From a bacterium (GTDB lineage Bacteria > Eremiobacterota > Eremiobacteria > Baltobacterales > Baltobacteraceae), in the NCBI GenBank assembly GCA_021784715.1, contig JAJYHP010000161.1, positions 1-14,127 of the forward strand: 14,127 bases of DNA. The letters run 5' to 3'. Each line of letters opens with the position of its first letter. The first letter of the stretch is position 1. Shown here in pieces: positions 1 to 7,578 of the stretch. A program made the translations under genes and the position numbers. The notes beneath the pieces were generated by a model. It ran no database searches. It was not told the origin of the DNA and saw only the letters and a program-made list of their open reading frames with translations.

Positions 1-833
1 ACGAACGTGACGACCGCGCGTTTGCCGCCGCCGCCGCACGGGTTCGTTCGGCGCGCCCGACTGCGGTGAACCTGGCCTGGGCGGTCGATCGGGTGCTCGC
101 CGCGCCGGATATGGAGCGCGAGGCGATCGCCATTCACGAAGAGCAGCGATCGATCGACGCGGCGATCGGCAGCAACGGCGTACCGCTCTTCGGCAAGGGC
201 GCGCGCGTGCTCACCCATTGCAACACCGGACCGATCGCGACCGCGGGATATGGGAGCGCGCTCGGCGTGTTGATCGCGGCACAGCGCGCGGGGCTCGCAC
301 CGCACGCGATCGTCGACGAAACGCGCCCGCTCTTACAGGGCGCTCGGCTCACCTATCTCGAGTGTCAACGCGCGGGTATCGATGCGACGCTGCAGGTCGA
401 TGGGGCGGCGGCGATCGCGATGGCGCGCGGCCGCGTCGATGCGGTCATCGTCGGCGCCGATCGCATCGCGCGCAACGGCGATACGGCGAATAAGATCGGT
501 ACCTACGCGCTCGCGATTCTCGCAGCGCATCACGCCATTCCGTTCTACGTCGCGGCACCGCGTTCGACGTTCGATTTTACCATCGCGTCGGGCGCCGAGA
601 TTCCCATCGAAGAACGCGATGCGGCGGAGGTGCGTTCGTTCGCCGGCAGGGCGGTCGCACCGGAGGACGCGCGGGTCTATAACCCCGCCTTCGACGTAAC
701 GCCGGGACATCTCGTCGCCGCCTTTATCACCGAGTACGGCCTCCTCCGCCCTCCCTATCTCGAAAGCATCGCGACCCTCGCCGGCCGCCCCGCTTGGTCG
801 GCGTTGCGGAATGCCGAAGAGTTGCGCGCGTGA
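1..833 (+). CDS. mtnA: Methylthioribose-1-phosphate isomerase, C-terminal part (5' end outside window)
   Basis: This enzyme of methionine salvage isomerises 5-methylthioribose-1-phosphate to 5-methylthioribulose-1-phosphate in the cytosol. The frame is open from base 3 and already reads the family motif RPTAVNLAWAVDR at about 54-92, so the GTG at 66 is an internal valine and the true start lies upstream. About 276 residues are visible of a usual 340 or so. Seen in order: THCNTG with the presumed catalytic Cys (codon 219-221), DETRP-LQGARLT, VGADRIARNGDTANKIGTY with the presumed catalytic Asp (codon 459-461), then FYVAAPRSTFD and a C-terminal YNPAFDVTPGHLV. These separate MtnA from the related eIF2B-type and ribose-1,5-bisphosphate isomerases, although I did not compare phylogenetically. 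The stop TGA (831-833) overlaps the GTG start of holA, suggesting co-translation. Confidence 0.95.
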   Translation, partial: ERDDRAFAAAAARVRSARPTAVNLAWAVDRVLAAPDMEREAIAIHEEQRSIDAAIGSNGVPLFGKGARVLTHCNTGPIATAGYGSALGVLIAAQRAGLAPHAIVDETRPLLQGARLTYLECQRAGIDATLQVDGAAAIAMARGRVDAVIVGADRIARNGDTANKIGTYALAILAAHHAIPFYVAAPRSTFDFTIASGAEIPIEERDAAEVRSFAGRAVAPEDARVYNPAFDVTPGHLVAAFITEYGLLRPPYLESIATLAGRPAWSALRNAEELRA

Positions 834-1810
834 AAGCCTACGATTTTCTCGATACCGCTCCGAAGATCGGCGCGCTCGTCGCAATCGAGGGAACCGATCG
901 ACTGCTCGCAGAGCGCGTGCGCGACGCCATCGTCGCACGAGAGCTCTCCGAGGATATTCGCGCGCTGAACTGCAGCAGCGTGACCATCGAAAGCGTCGAC
1001 GATTGCGCGCAGATCGAAGAAGCGATTTCGGCGATGCCTTTTCTCGCCACGCGGCGCGTCGTCATCGTCAACGACGCGCAGAATGCGAAAGCGGCCCCGC
1101 GCCGCGCGCTCCTCGAACTCGCGCAACGCTGCGCCGAGGGCGAGAATCTGTTGGTGCTCTGCGATCTCGTCGCACCCCGCTCGACGCGCCCGGTCTCGCT
1201 GGGTTCCCAACTCGGCCGCAGCGCGCAGCGCATCGACTGCTCGGTGAACGAGGACGTTCGCGCGCGTTTCGTGAGCGAAGAATTGGCGGCCGCCGGAGTG
1301 GAGGCCGAACGCCAGGTCCTCGCCCACCTCTCGCGCTCCGAAAGCGATCTTGCGAGCATCCGCAACGATCTCGCGAAGCTCTCGTTGCTGGGACGTACGA
1401 TACGGCTCGCCGACCTGGAGCAGGAGAGCCTCGCCGTCGACGACCCCAAACCCTATCGCTTCGCCGGAGCACTCGTCGAAGGGCGCCTCGCCGAGGCGTT
1501 CACGATCCTCGGCGACTGCTTCGAGCACGATCCGCGGAACGCCGCGATGCCCCTGCTCTCGGCGCTCGCCAACGAATACGCACTCCTCTGGGAGATGGCG
1601 CGCCCGGGCGGCACCCTGCCCGCCCGGATGGCCTGGCGGGAGCGGGTGCTCCGGCCGATCGCGCGCCGCGTCGGGGAGCGGCGGGCGCGGGCGGGCTACG
1701 AGCGAGCCCTGCGTGGGATCGAGAGCATCGTGACCGGGCGAGCCGGCAGCGATCTGGAGGATCTCCGCCTCCTCGTCGAGCGGACCAGCCTCGAGCTCGC
1801 GCTTCGCTAG
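830..1810 (+). CDS. holA: DNA polymerase III delta subunit (clamp loader)
   Basis: HolA is the clamp-loader subunit that opens the beta sliding clamp during replication. The GTG at 830 overlaps the mtnA stop as GTGA, with a purine-rich GAAGAG about 8 bases upstream. The resulting 326-residue protein is normal for the family. Visible family features are the N-terminal strand-loop VAIEGTDRLLAERVRDAI (about residues 17-34), the AISAMPFLATRRVVIVNDAQ segment (about 66-84), which matches the conserved 'lpff..rrlvvv' region, and the C-terminal helical collar region with LRGIESIVTGRAGSDLEDLRL-type helices. HolA is weakly conserved in sequence and the call rests on these segments plus length. A start at 794 would extend the protein by 12 residues inside mtnA and is less likely. 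Its link to mtnA is probably only positional. Confidence 0.88.
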   Translation: MKAYDFLDTAPKIGALVAIEGTDRLLAERVRDAIVARELSEDIRALNCSSVTIESVDDCAQIEEAISAMPFLATRRVVIVNDAQNAKAAPRRALLELAQRCAEGENLLVLCDLVAPRSTRPVSLGSQLGRSAQRIDCSVNEDVRARFVSEELAAAGVEAERQVLAHLSRSESDLASIRNDLAKLSLLGRTIRLADLEQESLAVDDPKPYRFAGALVEGRLAEAFTILGDCFEHDPRNAAMPLLSALANEYALLWEMARPGGTLPARMAWRERVLRPIARRVGERRARAGYERALRGIESIVTGRAGSDLEDLRLLVERTSLELALR

Positions 1811-1892
1811 TCGCGCCCCCCGCGGCGAGGCCGAAAACTCGCGCCGCGAACGAGGCCGCGGCTACGCGCGGAGCGAACAGCGGCGAGCACCC
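1811..1892 (+). other. Intergenic gap before the purine operon, with an imperfect GC-rich hairpin
   Basis: These 82 bases are the only real gap on the + strand. Bases 1821-1829 (CGCGGCGAG) can pair with 1838-1848 (CTCG, a 2-base bulge, CCGCG) around an 8-base loop. No T run follows, so it is not a standard intrinsic terminator. I see no convincing -35/-10 promoter pair, no purine riboswitch and no PurR-like box. If the purine operon has its own promoter it should lie here or inside the end of holA. In DNA this G+C-rich such a fold may be chance. Confidence 0.3.
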
Positions 1893-3332
1893 ATGGATCA
1901 CTCCAGTTATGCTTCGCCGTTCTCTTGGAGGTACGGTCGCAAGGACGTGCGCTCGCTCTTCTCGGAGCGAACGCGGCGGCGGCTCTGGCGCGAGGTTTGG
2001 ATCGCGCTCGCCCAAGCCCAATCGAAGCACGGATTCGTCAGCGAGGCGGAGCTCGCCGACCTGCGCGCGCATGCCGACGAGATCGATATCGAGGCGGCAT
2101 TAGAGATCGAGCGCTCGATCCACCACGATCTCATGGCCGAGATCCGCGTCTACGCGTCGCAGGCGCGTATCGGCGGCGGCAAGCTCCATCTCGGCGCGAC
2201 CTCGATGGACATCGAGGATACGGTCGAAACCTATCGCATCCGCCGCGCGCTCTCCAGTATCGGGGAACGCTTACACGAGTTGCTCGCGGCGTTCGCCGAA
2301 CGGATTGAGGCGCAGGCCGATCGCCTCTGCATGGCGTTCACGCACTTGCAGCCGGCGGAGCCGACGACGCTGGGCTACCGCTTTGCGATCTACGCCCAAG
2401 ATCTCCTTATCGACGACGCGAACCTCCGCCACGTCTTCGCGCAGATGACGACGAAGGGATTGCGCGGCGCCGTCGGGACCTCCGCGTCCTACGAACAATT
2501 GCTCGGCGGTACCGGCGCGTCGATCGATCTCGAGCGCGAGGTGCTCGAGCATTTCGGGCTCGAAGCGCGAGCGGCGAGCACGCAGACCTACACGCGCAAA
2601 CTCGATTACCTGTTGCTCGCCGCCCTCGCCGGCATCGGCACATCGCTCTCGAAGTTCGCTGCCGATATGCGCATTCTCAGCGCGCCGCCGTTCGGCGAGC
2701 TCGCCGAACCCTTCGGAAGCGCGCAGGTCGGCAGCAGCGCGATGCCGTTCAAACGCAATCCGATTCTTTGCGAACGGATCGATTCGCTCGCGCGGCTCTT
2801 GCCGGCATACGCCGACGTCGCGTGGCAGAACGCCGCGACGAATTACCTCGAGCGCACGCTCGACGATAGTGCGAACCGACGCACCACGATCCCCGAAGCG
2901 CTGCTCTGCGTCGACGAGTTGCTCTCGCTCGCGCTGCGCGTGGTGCGCGGGCTGCGCATCGACGAACGGCGCATCGCACAGAACGTCCGTACCTACGGTC
3001 CGTTTGCGGGTACCGAGCGGGTGATGATGGAAGCCGCGCGCGCCGGCGGCGACCGTCAGGAGTTGCACGAAACGCTGCGCGGACGCGCGATGGAGGCGTG
3101 GGACGCGCTCGCCCGAGGCGAAGATAATCCCCTAGCGGAGTTACTCGCCGGCGACCCGGCGTTGACCGCGCTGATCGATCCCGCCGAGATCCGTCGCTCG
3201 CTCGATCCCACGGGACACGTCGGGCTCGCGGCGCGGCGCGCGCGCATGGTTGCGGCGCAGATCGCCGCATTGCCGGATTTCCCGAAACAACGCATCGTCG
3301 CCGAACATCGGGCGGAGGAAGAACGTGGATAA
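1893..3332 (+). CDS. purB: Adenylosuccinate lyase, ADSL-like type
   Basis: PurB acts twice in purine synthesis, releasing fumarate from SAICAR to give AICAR and from adenylosuccinate to give AMP. The 479-residue protein carries the fumarase/aspartase superfamily signature SSAMPFKRNP (residues 281-290, with the catalytic serine), the general-acid His in FTHLQPAEPTTLG (His151), HD at 78-79 and LHLGATSMDIEDT (98-110). Length and details such as SPFSWRYG near the N terminus, QTYTRKLDYL (231-240) and LERTLDDSANRR (319-330) resemble animal ADSL (about 484 residues) more than the short Bacillus-type PurB; this is from memory, not an alignment. The ATG at 1893 is the first start in frame and fits the family N terminus, but it lacks a well-placed Shine-Dalgarno (GGAG at 1870-1873 is too far). 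The stop overlaps the next gene by 8 bases. Confidence 0.96.
   Translation: MDHSSYASPFSWRYGRKDVRSLFSERTRRRLWREVWIALAQAQSKHGFVSEAELADLRAHADEIDIEAALEIERSIHHDLMAEIRVYASQARIGGGKLHLGATSMDIEDTVETYRIRRALSSIGERLHELLAAFAERIEAQADRLCMAFTHLQPAEPTTLGYRFAIYAQDLLIDDANLRHVFAQMTTKGLRGAVGTSASYEQLLGGTGASIDLEREVLEHFGLEARAASTQTYTRKLDYLLLAALAGIGTSLSKFAADMRILSAPPFGELAEPFGSAQVGSSAMPFKRNPILCERIDSLARLLPAYADVAWQNAATNYLERTLDDSANRRTTIPEALLCVDELLSLALRVVRGLRIDERRIAQNVRTYGPFAGTERVMMEAARAGGDRQELHETLRGRAMEAWDALARGEDNPLAELLAGDPALTALIDPAEIRRSLDPTGHVGLAARRARMVAAQIAALPDFPKQRIVAEHRAEEERG
3314..3321 (+). promoter_or_regulatory. Ribosome binding site fixing the start of the purC-purE fusion
   Basis: GGAGGAAG ends the purB coding region and puts GGAGG six bases before the GTG at 3325. 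This selects 3325 over the longer in-frame start at 3250, which would add 25 unconserved residues inside purB. The purC motif IARGKTK then begins seven residues after the start, as expected for the family. Confidence 0.75.
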
Positions 3333-4515
3333 AGGGATTGAGATCGCACGGGGCAAGACCAAAGTTCTTTACGAAGTCCCGAGCTCTCCCGATCAACTCG
3401 TCGTCGCGCAGGGCGATGCGATTACCGCAGGCGACGGCGCGCGGCGCGACGAGATCCCCGGCAAAGGGCGGCTCGCCGCTCAGACCACCTCGCGCGTCTT
3501 TCGGTTGCTCAATCTCTGCGGATTGCCGACCCATTTTCTCAACGGCGGTGAGGACGATGACGACAACGAAATGTTGGTGCGCCGCTGTTCGATGATTCCG
3601 TTGGAGGTCGTCGTGCGCGGCGTTGCGGCGGGCTCGTTCGCGCGCCGTCATACGGGGCTCCAGCGCGGGGCGATCTTGGTTCCGCGAGTGACGGAATTTT
3701 TCCTCAAGGACGACGCCAACCACGACCCGTTGATCGCTCCCGAGGAGATCGCCGCGCGTGGAATCGCTTCGCCGAACGAAATCGGCGCGATGAGCGAGAT
3801 TGCCCGGCTGACCTTCGAGATTCTCGCCCACGCCTGGCGGCATCGCGACGTCTTGCTCGTCGATATGAAGGTGGAGTTCGGCCGCTTGATCGGTGGTGAG
3901 AACCAAGGGCAGCTCGTGATCGCCGACGTGATCGACAACGATTCGTGGCGCATCTGGCGGCACGGACGCGAAGATCAGATGCTCGATAAGCAGATCTATC
4001 GCAATCTCGATCCCGTCGATGCGGAGGCGCTCGCGCGCGTGAAAGCCGCCTACGAGCAGGTCGCCGACTACGTCGGCAATTTTCCGGCGATGCGTCCTGG
4101 GGTCGCGGCGATCTTCGTCGACGACGCACAGATGGTCGACCGGGCAAACGAAGTTGCGACCGCGCTCCATACGTTCGGTATTCCGACGGCGCGCCATCTC
4201 GCTAGCGTCACGGTGACGCCGGGCTACGTGCTGCAGATCGTTTCGCAGATCGAGGCTGGCTTCGCCAGGCCGATCTTCGTGGCGATTGGCGACCAGACGC
4301 TGCGCGCCACCCTCGACGGCAGCGCGAGTTCTCCGGTGATCGACGGTAACGACGAGCCGCACCGCATCGCGCTCGCTTGTGCGAAATTGCTGGCGATCGA
4401 CGACTCGGCGATGTTCGGACGCGTGATGCTCGCTCAGTCGAACGCCCGCTCCGAAATGCTGCGCGTCGACGCGCTCCTCCAACAACAATTGCCGCCGGGA
4501 GCCGTCATTGCGTGA
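3325..4515 (+). CDS. purC: SAICAR synthetase fused to a degenerate PurE-like domain (PAICS-like)
   Basis: Residues 1 to about 255 are SAICAR synthetase, which joins CAIR and aspartate using ATP. Motifs seen are IARGKTKVLYEV (7-18), DAITAGDGARR (31-41), MIPLEVVVRGVAAGSF (90-105), FFLKDDANHDP (125-135), LVDMKVEFG (178-186) and ADVIDNDSWRIW (200-211). The last four read most like animal PAICS. Residues about 258-385 follow the layout of a class II PurE domain: a strand GVAAIFVDDAQ, a helix, FGIPTARHLAS, PIFVAIGDQ and a C-terminal helical tail. However, the GSxSD phosphate-binding motif is replaced by FVDDAQ (264-269), and the SAHK/SAHR motif by ASVTVTP (293-299). The domain is therefore probably not an active AIR carboxylase; a structural or oligomerising role is inference. 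At 396 residues it is a little shorter than PAICS (about 425). GTG start; the stop overlaps purL by 8 bases. Confidence 0.9.
   Translation: MDKGIEIARGKTKVLYEVPSSPDQLVVAQGDAITAGDGARRDEIPGKGRLAAQTTSRVFRLLNLCGLPTHFLNGGEDDDDNEMLVRRCSMIPLEVVVRGVAAGSFARRHTGLQRGAILVPRVTEFFLKDDANHDPLIAPEEIAARGIASPNEIGAMSEIARLTFEILAHAWRHRDVLLVDMKVEFGRLIGGENQGQLVIADVIDNDSWRIWRHGREDQMLDKQIYRNLDPVDAEALARVKAAYEQVADYVGNFPAMRPGVAAIFVDDAQMVDRANEVATALHTFGIPTARHLASVTVTPGYVLQIVSQIEAGFARPIFVAIGDQTLRATLDGSASSPVIDGNDEPHRIALACAKLLAIDDSAMFGRVMLAQSNARSEMLRVDALLQQQLPPGAVIA
4497..4501 (+). promoter_or_regulatory. Ribosome binding site supporting the TTG start of purL
   Basis: GGGAG lies six bases before the TTG at 4508, inside the end of the purC-purE-like gene. 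It supports the rare TTG start and coupling to the upstream gene. Confidence 0.55.
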
Positions 4516-6814
4516 TTTAGCCGTCGCCGAACTCGACGACGAAACCTTGCGCGCGCGTGCCGATGCATTGGGGCTCGCCTTGCGCGTCGACGAACTGCGC
4601 GGCATCGCGGATCGCCTCGGGCGAGCGCCGAGTTTGGTCGAACTCTACGCGTTCGACGCTCAGTGGAGCGAGCATTGCTCCTATAAATCGAGTCGCGCGC
4701 TCTTATCCCAACTTCCAACGAAGGGCGCCGACGTCGTACTCGGCCCGGCGGAGGATGCGGGCATCTTGCATCTCGGCGAACACGAGGGCGAACGGTATGG
4801 AATCGTGATCGCCCACGAGTCGCACAATCACCCATCGCAGGTCGTGCCCTTCGAAGGAGCGGCGACCGGCATCGGCGGCATCGTGCGCGACGTCCTCTGC
4901 ATGGGCGCGGAGGTCGTCGCCGTCGCCGATCCGCTGCGCTTCGGAAACGTCGATCCCGCTCGCCCGCATCAACGCGCGGTCGCGCGCGGAGTCGTCGACG
5001 GCATCGCCGCGTATGGAAACGCCATCGGCGTTCCCAATCTTGCCGGCGATTGTTATTTCGATCCGGAGTTCGACGATAACGTCCTCGTCAACGTGGTCGC
5101 GCTCGGTCTCGTAAAAGAGTCGCAGATCATCCATTCGCGCGTTCCGAAACATGGAGCGGATTTCGTGTTGCTGCTCGTCGGGAAGGCGACCGATGCGAGC
5201 GGTTTCGGGGGCGCTTCGTTCTCCTCGGTCGCGCTCGACGCGCGAGAGGCGGAGAGCAATAAAGGCGCGGTTCAGGTTCCCGACCCATTCCTGAAAAACG
5301 TCATCATGCGCGCCAGCTATCGCGTCTTTTCGATGCTCCGCGAGCGTGAGATCGAGGTCGGTTTTAAAGATCTCGGTGCCGGCGGCATTATGGGATGTTC
5401 GGCGGAATTATGCAGCGCGGGCGGCTTCGGCGCGGAACTCGATCTCGATACCGTGAACGTCGCCGTCGACCATCTGCTTCCCGAAGTCATTGCCGTCGGC
5501 GAGACGCAGGAGCGGCTGCTCTGGGCGCTACCCGAAGAGACCGTCGACGAAGTCGAACGCATCTATAACGAAGAGTTCTCCTTGCCGCAGGTCGCGCAGA
5601 ATGCGCGTGCCGTTCGCGTCGGCCGTGCGACCGCCGCGCAGCGGTATCGGTTGCGCCATCGCGGCGAGCTCGTAATGGACGTTCCGATCGATTTTCTGAC
5701 CGGGACGGTGCGCGATACGCTTCCGGCGCAGCCGCCGGATCCTCCGAGGGCAGAACGTGCGCACGACCTGTCGTGCGCACGGATGCTCGACGACCTGCTC
5801 CATGCGACCCTCGCCCACCGCGACGTCTGCTCGCGGGCTCCGCTCTACCGTCATTACGACGCCGTCGTCCGCGGGCGCACCGTGATTCCGCGCGGCGAAG
5901 CGGACGCTGGCGTCCTCGCGCCGATACGAGGTTCGCGGCTGGCGTTTGCATTGAGCGTCGATGGTAATCCGCGCATCGGACGGATCGACCCGCAACGAGC
6001 CGCCGAACACGCGGTCTACGAATCGGTGCGCAACGTCGTCGCGGTCGGGGCCGAACCGATCGGTCTCACCGATTGTCTGAATTACGGAAGCCCGCGCGAC
6101 GCGCGACAATTCGGCGAGCTCGTCGCCGGGGTCGATGGCCTCGCGCGATCCGCGCGCGCTTTGGGACTCGCCTTCGTATCGGGCAACGTGAGCCTCTATA
6201 ATGCGGCGAGCGACGGACATGCGATCCCGGCCTCGCCGATCGTCGCTTGCCTCGGGCGCCTCACCGACGTTTCGCAGTGCGTGACGCTCGCGCTGAAAGA
6301 GGTCGGCTCGCGGCTCTATCTCGTCGGTGAAACGCAGCGCGCGCTCGGCGGCAGCGTGCTCGCCGCACTCCTGTCGTTGCACGACGAAGGAGTGCCCGGT
6401 ATCGATTTCGAGCGCGTGCTCGCCGAGCACCGCTTCCTGCTCGCTGCGGCGCGTGCGGGGCTCCTGCGAAGCGCGCACGATATCTCCGACGGCGGTTTGC
6501 TCGTGACGCTCGCCGAGATGAGTTTTGGCTGCTATCCGGCGCATCGAGCGCCGATCGGCATCGAACTCGACGGCATTGCAGGGTGGTCGAACGTCGGACG
6601 CTACGAATCGCTCTTCGGCGAGTGGGGTGGTATCGTCGTCGAAGTCGCAGAACGCGACGTCGATCGCTTCGAAGAACTCGCGGGAGCGCTGGAGAGCGTG
6701 CGCGAGATCGGCACGACGATCCCGCAACCGATCCTCGCCTTCGACGAAGAGGCGTGGGATATTGACGACCTCCACCGCAGTTGGTCGCGCCCGCTCGAGG
6801 AGCTCTATCCATGA
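4508..6814 (+). CDS. purL: Phosphoribosylformylglycinamidine synthase subunit PurL, small type
   Basis: PurL is the synthetase subunit of the FGAM synthetase complex. It uses ATP and ammonia from PurQ to convert FGAR to FGAM. At 768 residues it is the small, Bacillus-type PurL with no glutaminase domain, so it needs PurQ and PurS; both lie directly downstream. Motifs seen are WSEHCSYKSS (53-62), GPAEDAGIL (79-87), AHESHNHPSQVVPFEGAATG (102-121) running into GIGGIVRD, GGASFSS (234-240), FKDLGAGGI (286-294), FVSGNVSLYN (about 557-566) and AHDISDGGLL (about 657-666). These cover both ATP-binding halves of the duplicated AIRS-like fold, and the protein appears intact. The start is TTG at 4508, giving an 8-base overlap with the fusion gene and a usable Shine-Dalgarno. 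The stop is in the ATGA overlap with purQ, a common coupling that helps balanced subunit supply. Confidence 0.97.
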   Translation: MRDLAVAELDDETLRARADALGLALRVDELRGIADRLGRAPSLVELYAFDAQWSEHCSYKSSRALLSQLPTKGADVVLGPAEDAGILHLGEHEGERYGIVIAHESHNHPSQVVPFEGAATGIGGIVRDVLCMGAEVVAVADPLRFGNVDPARPHQRAVARGVVDGIAAYGNAIGVPNLAGDCYFDPEFDDNVLVNVVALGLVKESQIIHSRVPKHGADFVLLLVGKATDASGFGGASFSSVALDAREAESNKGAVQVPDPFLKNVIMRASYRVFSMLREREIEVGFKDLGAGGIMGCSAELCSAGGFGAELDLDTVNVAVDHLLPEVIAVGETQERLLWALPEETVDEVERIYNEEFSLPQVAQNARAVRVGRATAAQRYRLRHRGELVMDVPIDFLTGTVRDTLPAQPPDPPRAERAHDLSCARMLDDLLHATLAHRDVCSRAPLYRHYDAVVRGRTVIPRGEADAGVLAPIRGSRLAFALSVDGNPRIGRIDPQRAAEHAVYESVRNVVAVGAEPIGLTDCLNYGSPRDARQFGELVAGVDGLARSARALGLAFVSGNVSLYNAASDGHAIPASPIVACLGRLTDVSQCVTLALKEVGSRLYLVGETQRALGGSVLAALLSLHDEGVPGIDFERVLAEHRFLLAAARAGLLRSAHDISDGGLLVTLAEMSFGCYPAHRAPIGIELDGIAGWSNVGRYESLFGEWGGIVVEVAERDVDRFEELAGALESVREIGTTIPQPILAFDEEAWDIDDLHRSWSRPLEELYP

Positions 6815-7578
6815 CCGCACGCGTAGCGGTTCTCGTTTTTCCGGGAACCAATTCCGAAGAAGAGACTCGCGATCTGCTGCTCGATTGTGGGGCCGACGCG
6901 CGGATCGTGCACTGGAGCGAAGCGGCGAGCCTCGCGTATTACGATGCGTTCGTTCTTCCGGGCGGTTTCGCTTACGAAGACCGGATTCGTGCCGGTGCGA
7001 TTGCGGCACACGACGCGATGCTCGACGTCGTGATCGAGGCGGCGCAGGCGGGAAAACTCGTGATGGGAATCTGCAACGGCGCACAAATATTGTTGGAGGC
7101 GGGGCTCGTACCGGGAAGCGGAGAGATTCGCCGACCGACGGCGGCCTTCACGCACAACGCGCAGGGACATTTCATCTGCGAACGCGTTCTCTTGCGACGG
7201 ACCGTTGCGGCGGAACGCTGCGCGATCGCCGCCGCGCTGCCGGAGGACGCACTCATCCCGGCATGGGCGGCGCACGGGCAGGGACGGCTCGCCGCCTCGA
7301 CCGCGCACCTCGAGGATATCGAGCGTGGCGGGCACGTCGTCTTTCGCTACGCCGACGCTCGTGGAGCGACCGACGCGCACCTCGCGCCGCAAGGATCGGC
7401 GCTCGGTGCGGCGGCGCTGACGAATCGCGAAGGCAACGTCTTGGCGATCATGCCGCACCCAGAACGCGACGCATGGAACTTCAACCACCTCGATCGGCGC
7501 GAAGGTGCGGATGTTCTCGCTCCTTCGGGGGGAAGCGTCCTGTTCGGAAGCTTCGTCACTGCATTGGAGCGTTGGTAA
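6811..7578 (+). CDS. purQ: Phosphoribosylformylglycinamidine synthase subunit PurQ (glutaminase)
   Basis: PurQ is the class I glutamine amidotransferase subunit that hydrolyses glutamine and channels ammonia to PurL. The start is ATG at 6811, four bases overlapping purL, with GAGGAG (6797-6802) eight bases upstream. A longer frame starting at 6781 would add ten unconserved residues. The 255-residue protein shows VLVFPGTNSEEET (7-19), LPGGFAYEDRIRAGAIA (49-65), the nucleophile in MGICNGAQ (Cys88), HGQGR (155-159) and the catalytic pair in MPHPERD (His216, Glu218). All three triad residues are present, so it should be active. It is somewhat longer than Bacillus PurQ (about 227) but within the family range. 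The stop TAA shares its last base with the ATG of the purS-like gene. Confidence 0.97.
   Translation: MTARVAVLVFPGTNSEEETRDLLLDCGADARIVHWSEAASLAYYDAFVLPGGFAYEDRIRAGAIAAHDAMLDVVIEAAQAGKLVMGICNGAQILLEAGLVPGSGEIRRPTAAFTHNAQGHFICERVLLRRTVAAERCAIAAALPEDALIPAWAAHGQGRLAASTAHLEDIERGGHVVFRYADARGATDAHLAPQGSALGAAALTNREGNVLAIMPHPERDAWNFNHLDRREGADVLAPSGGSVLFGSFVTALERW

Noticed and set aside
66..833. GTG at 66 as the start of mtnA
   Set aside because: The frame is open upstream to base 3 and encodes the conserved RPTAV just before this codon, so the gene is cut by the window edge rather than starting here.
811..2103. Open frame across holA, the gap and the start of purB
   Set aside because: Arg/Ala-rich with no recognisable motif, in a different frame from two well-supported genes.
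3250..3324. Longer N terminus for the purC-purE fusion
   Set aside because: The added 25 residues are arginine-rich out-of-frame purB sequence, and the GTG at 3325 has an ideal ribosome binding site and the right distance to the first PurC motif.
2749..4605. Long open frame on the minus strand (over 600 codons) opposite purB, purC-E and purL
   Set aside because: It is antisense to well-supported genes, is very rich in Arg and shows no family motif. Such frames arise from the strong third-position G+C bias.
5528..7084. Long open frame on the minus strand opposite purL and purQ
   Set aside because: Same reason: a compositional shadow of purL and purQ with no recognisable domain.
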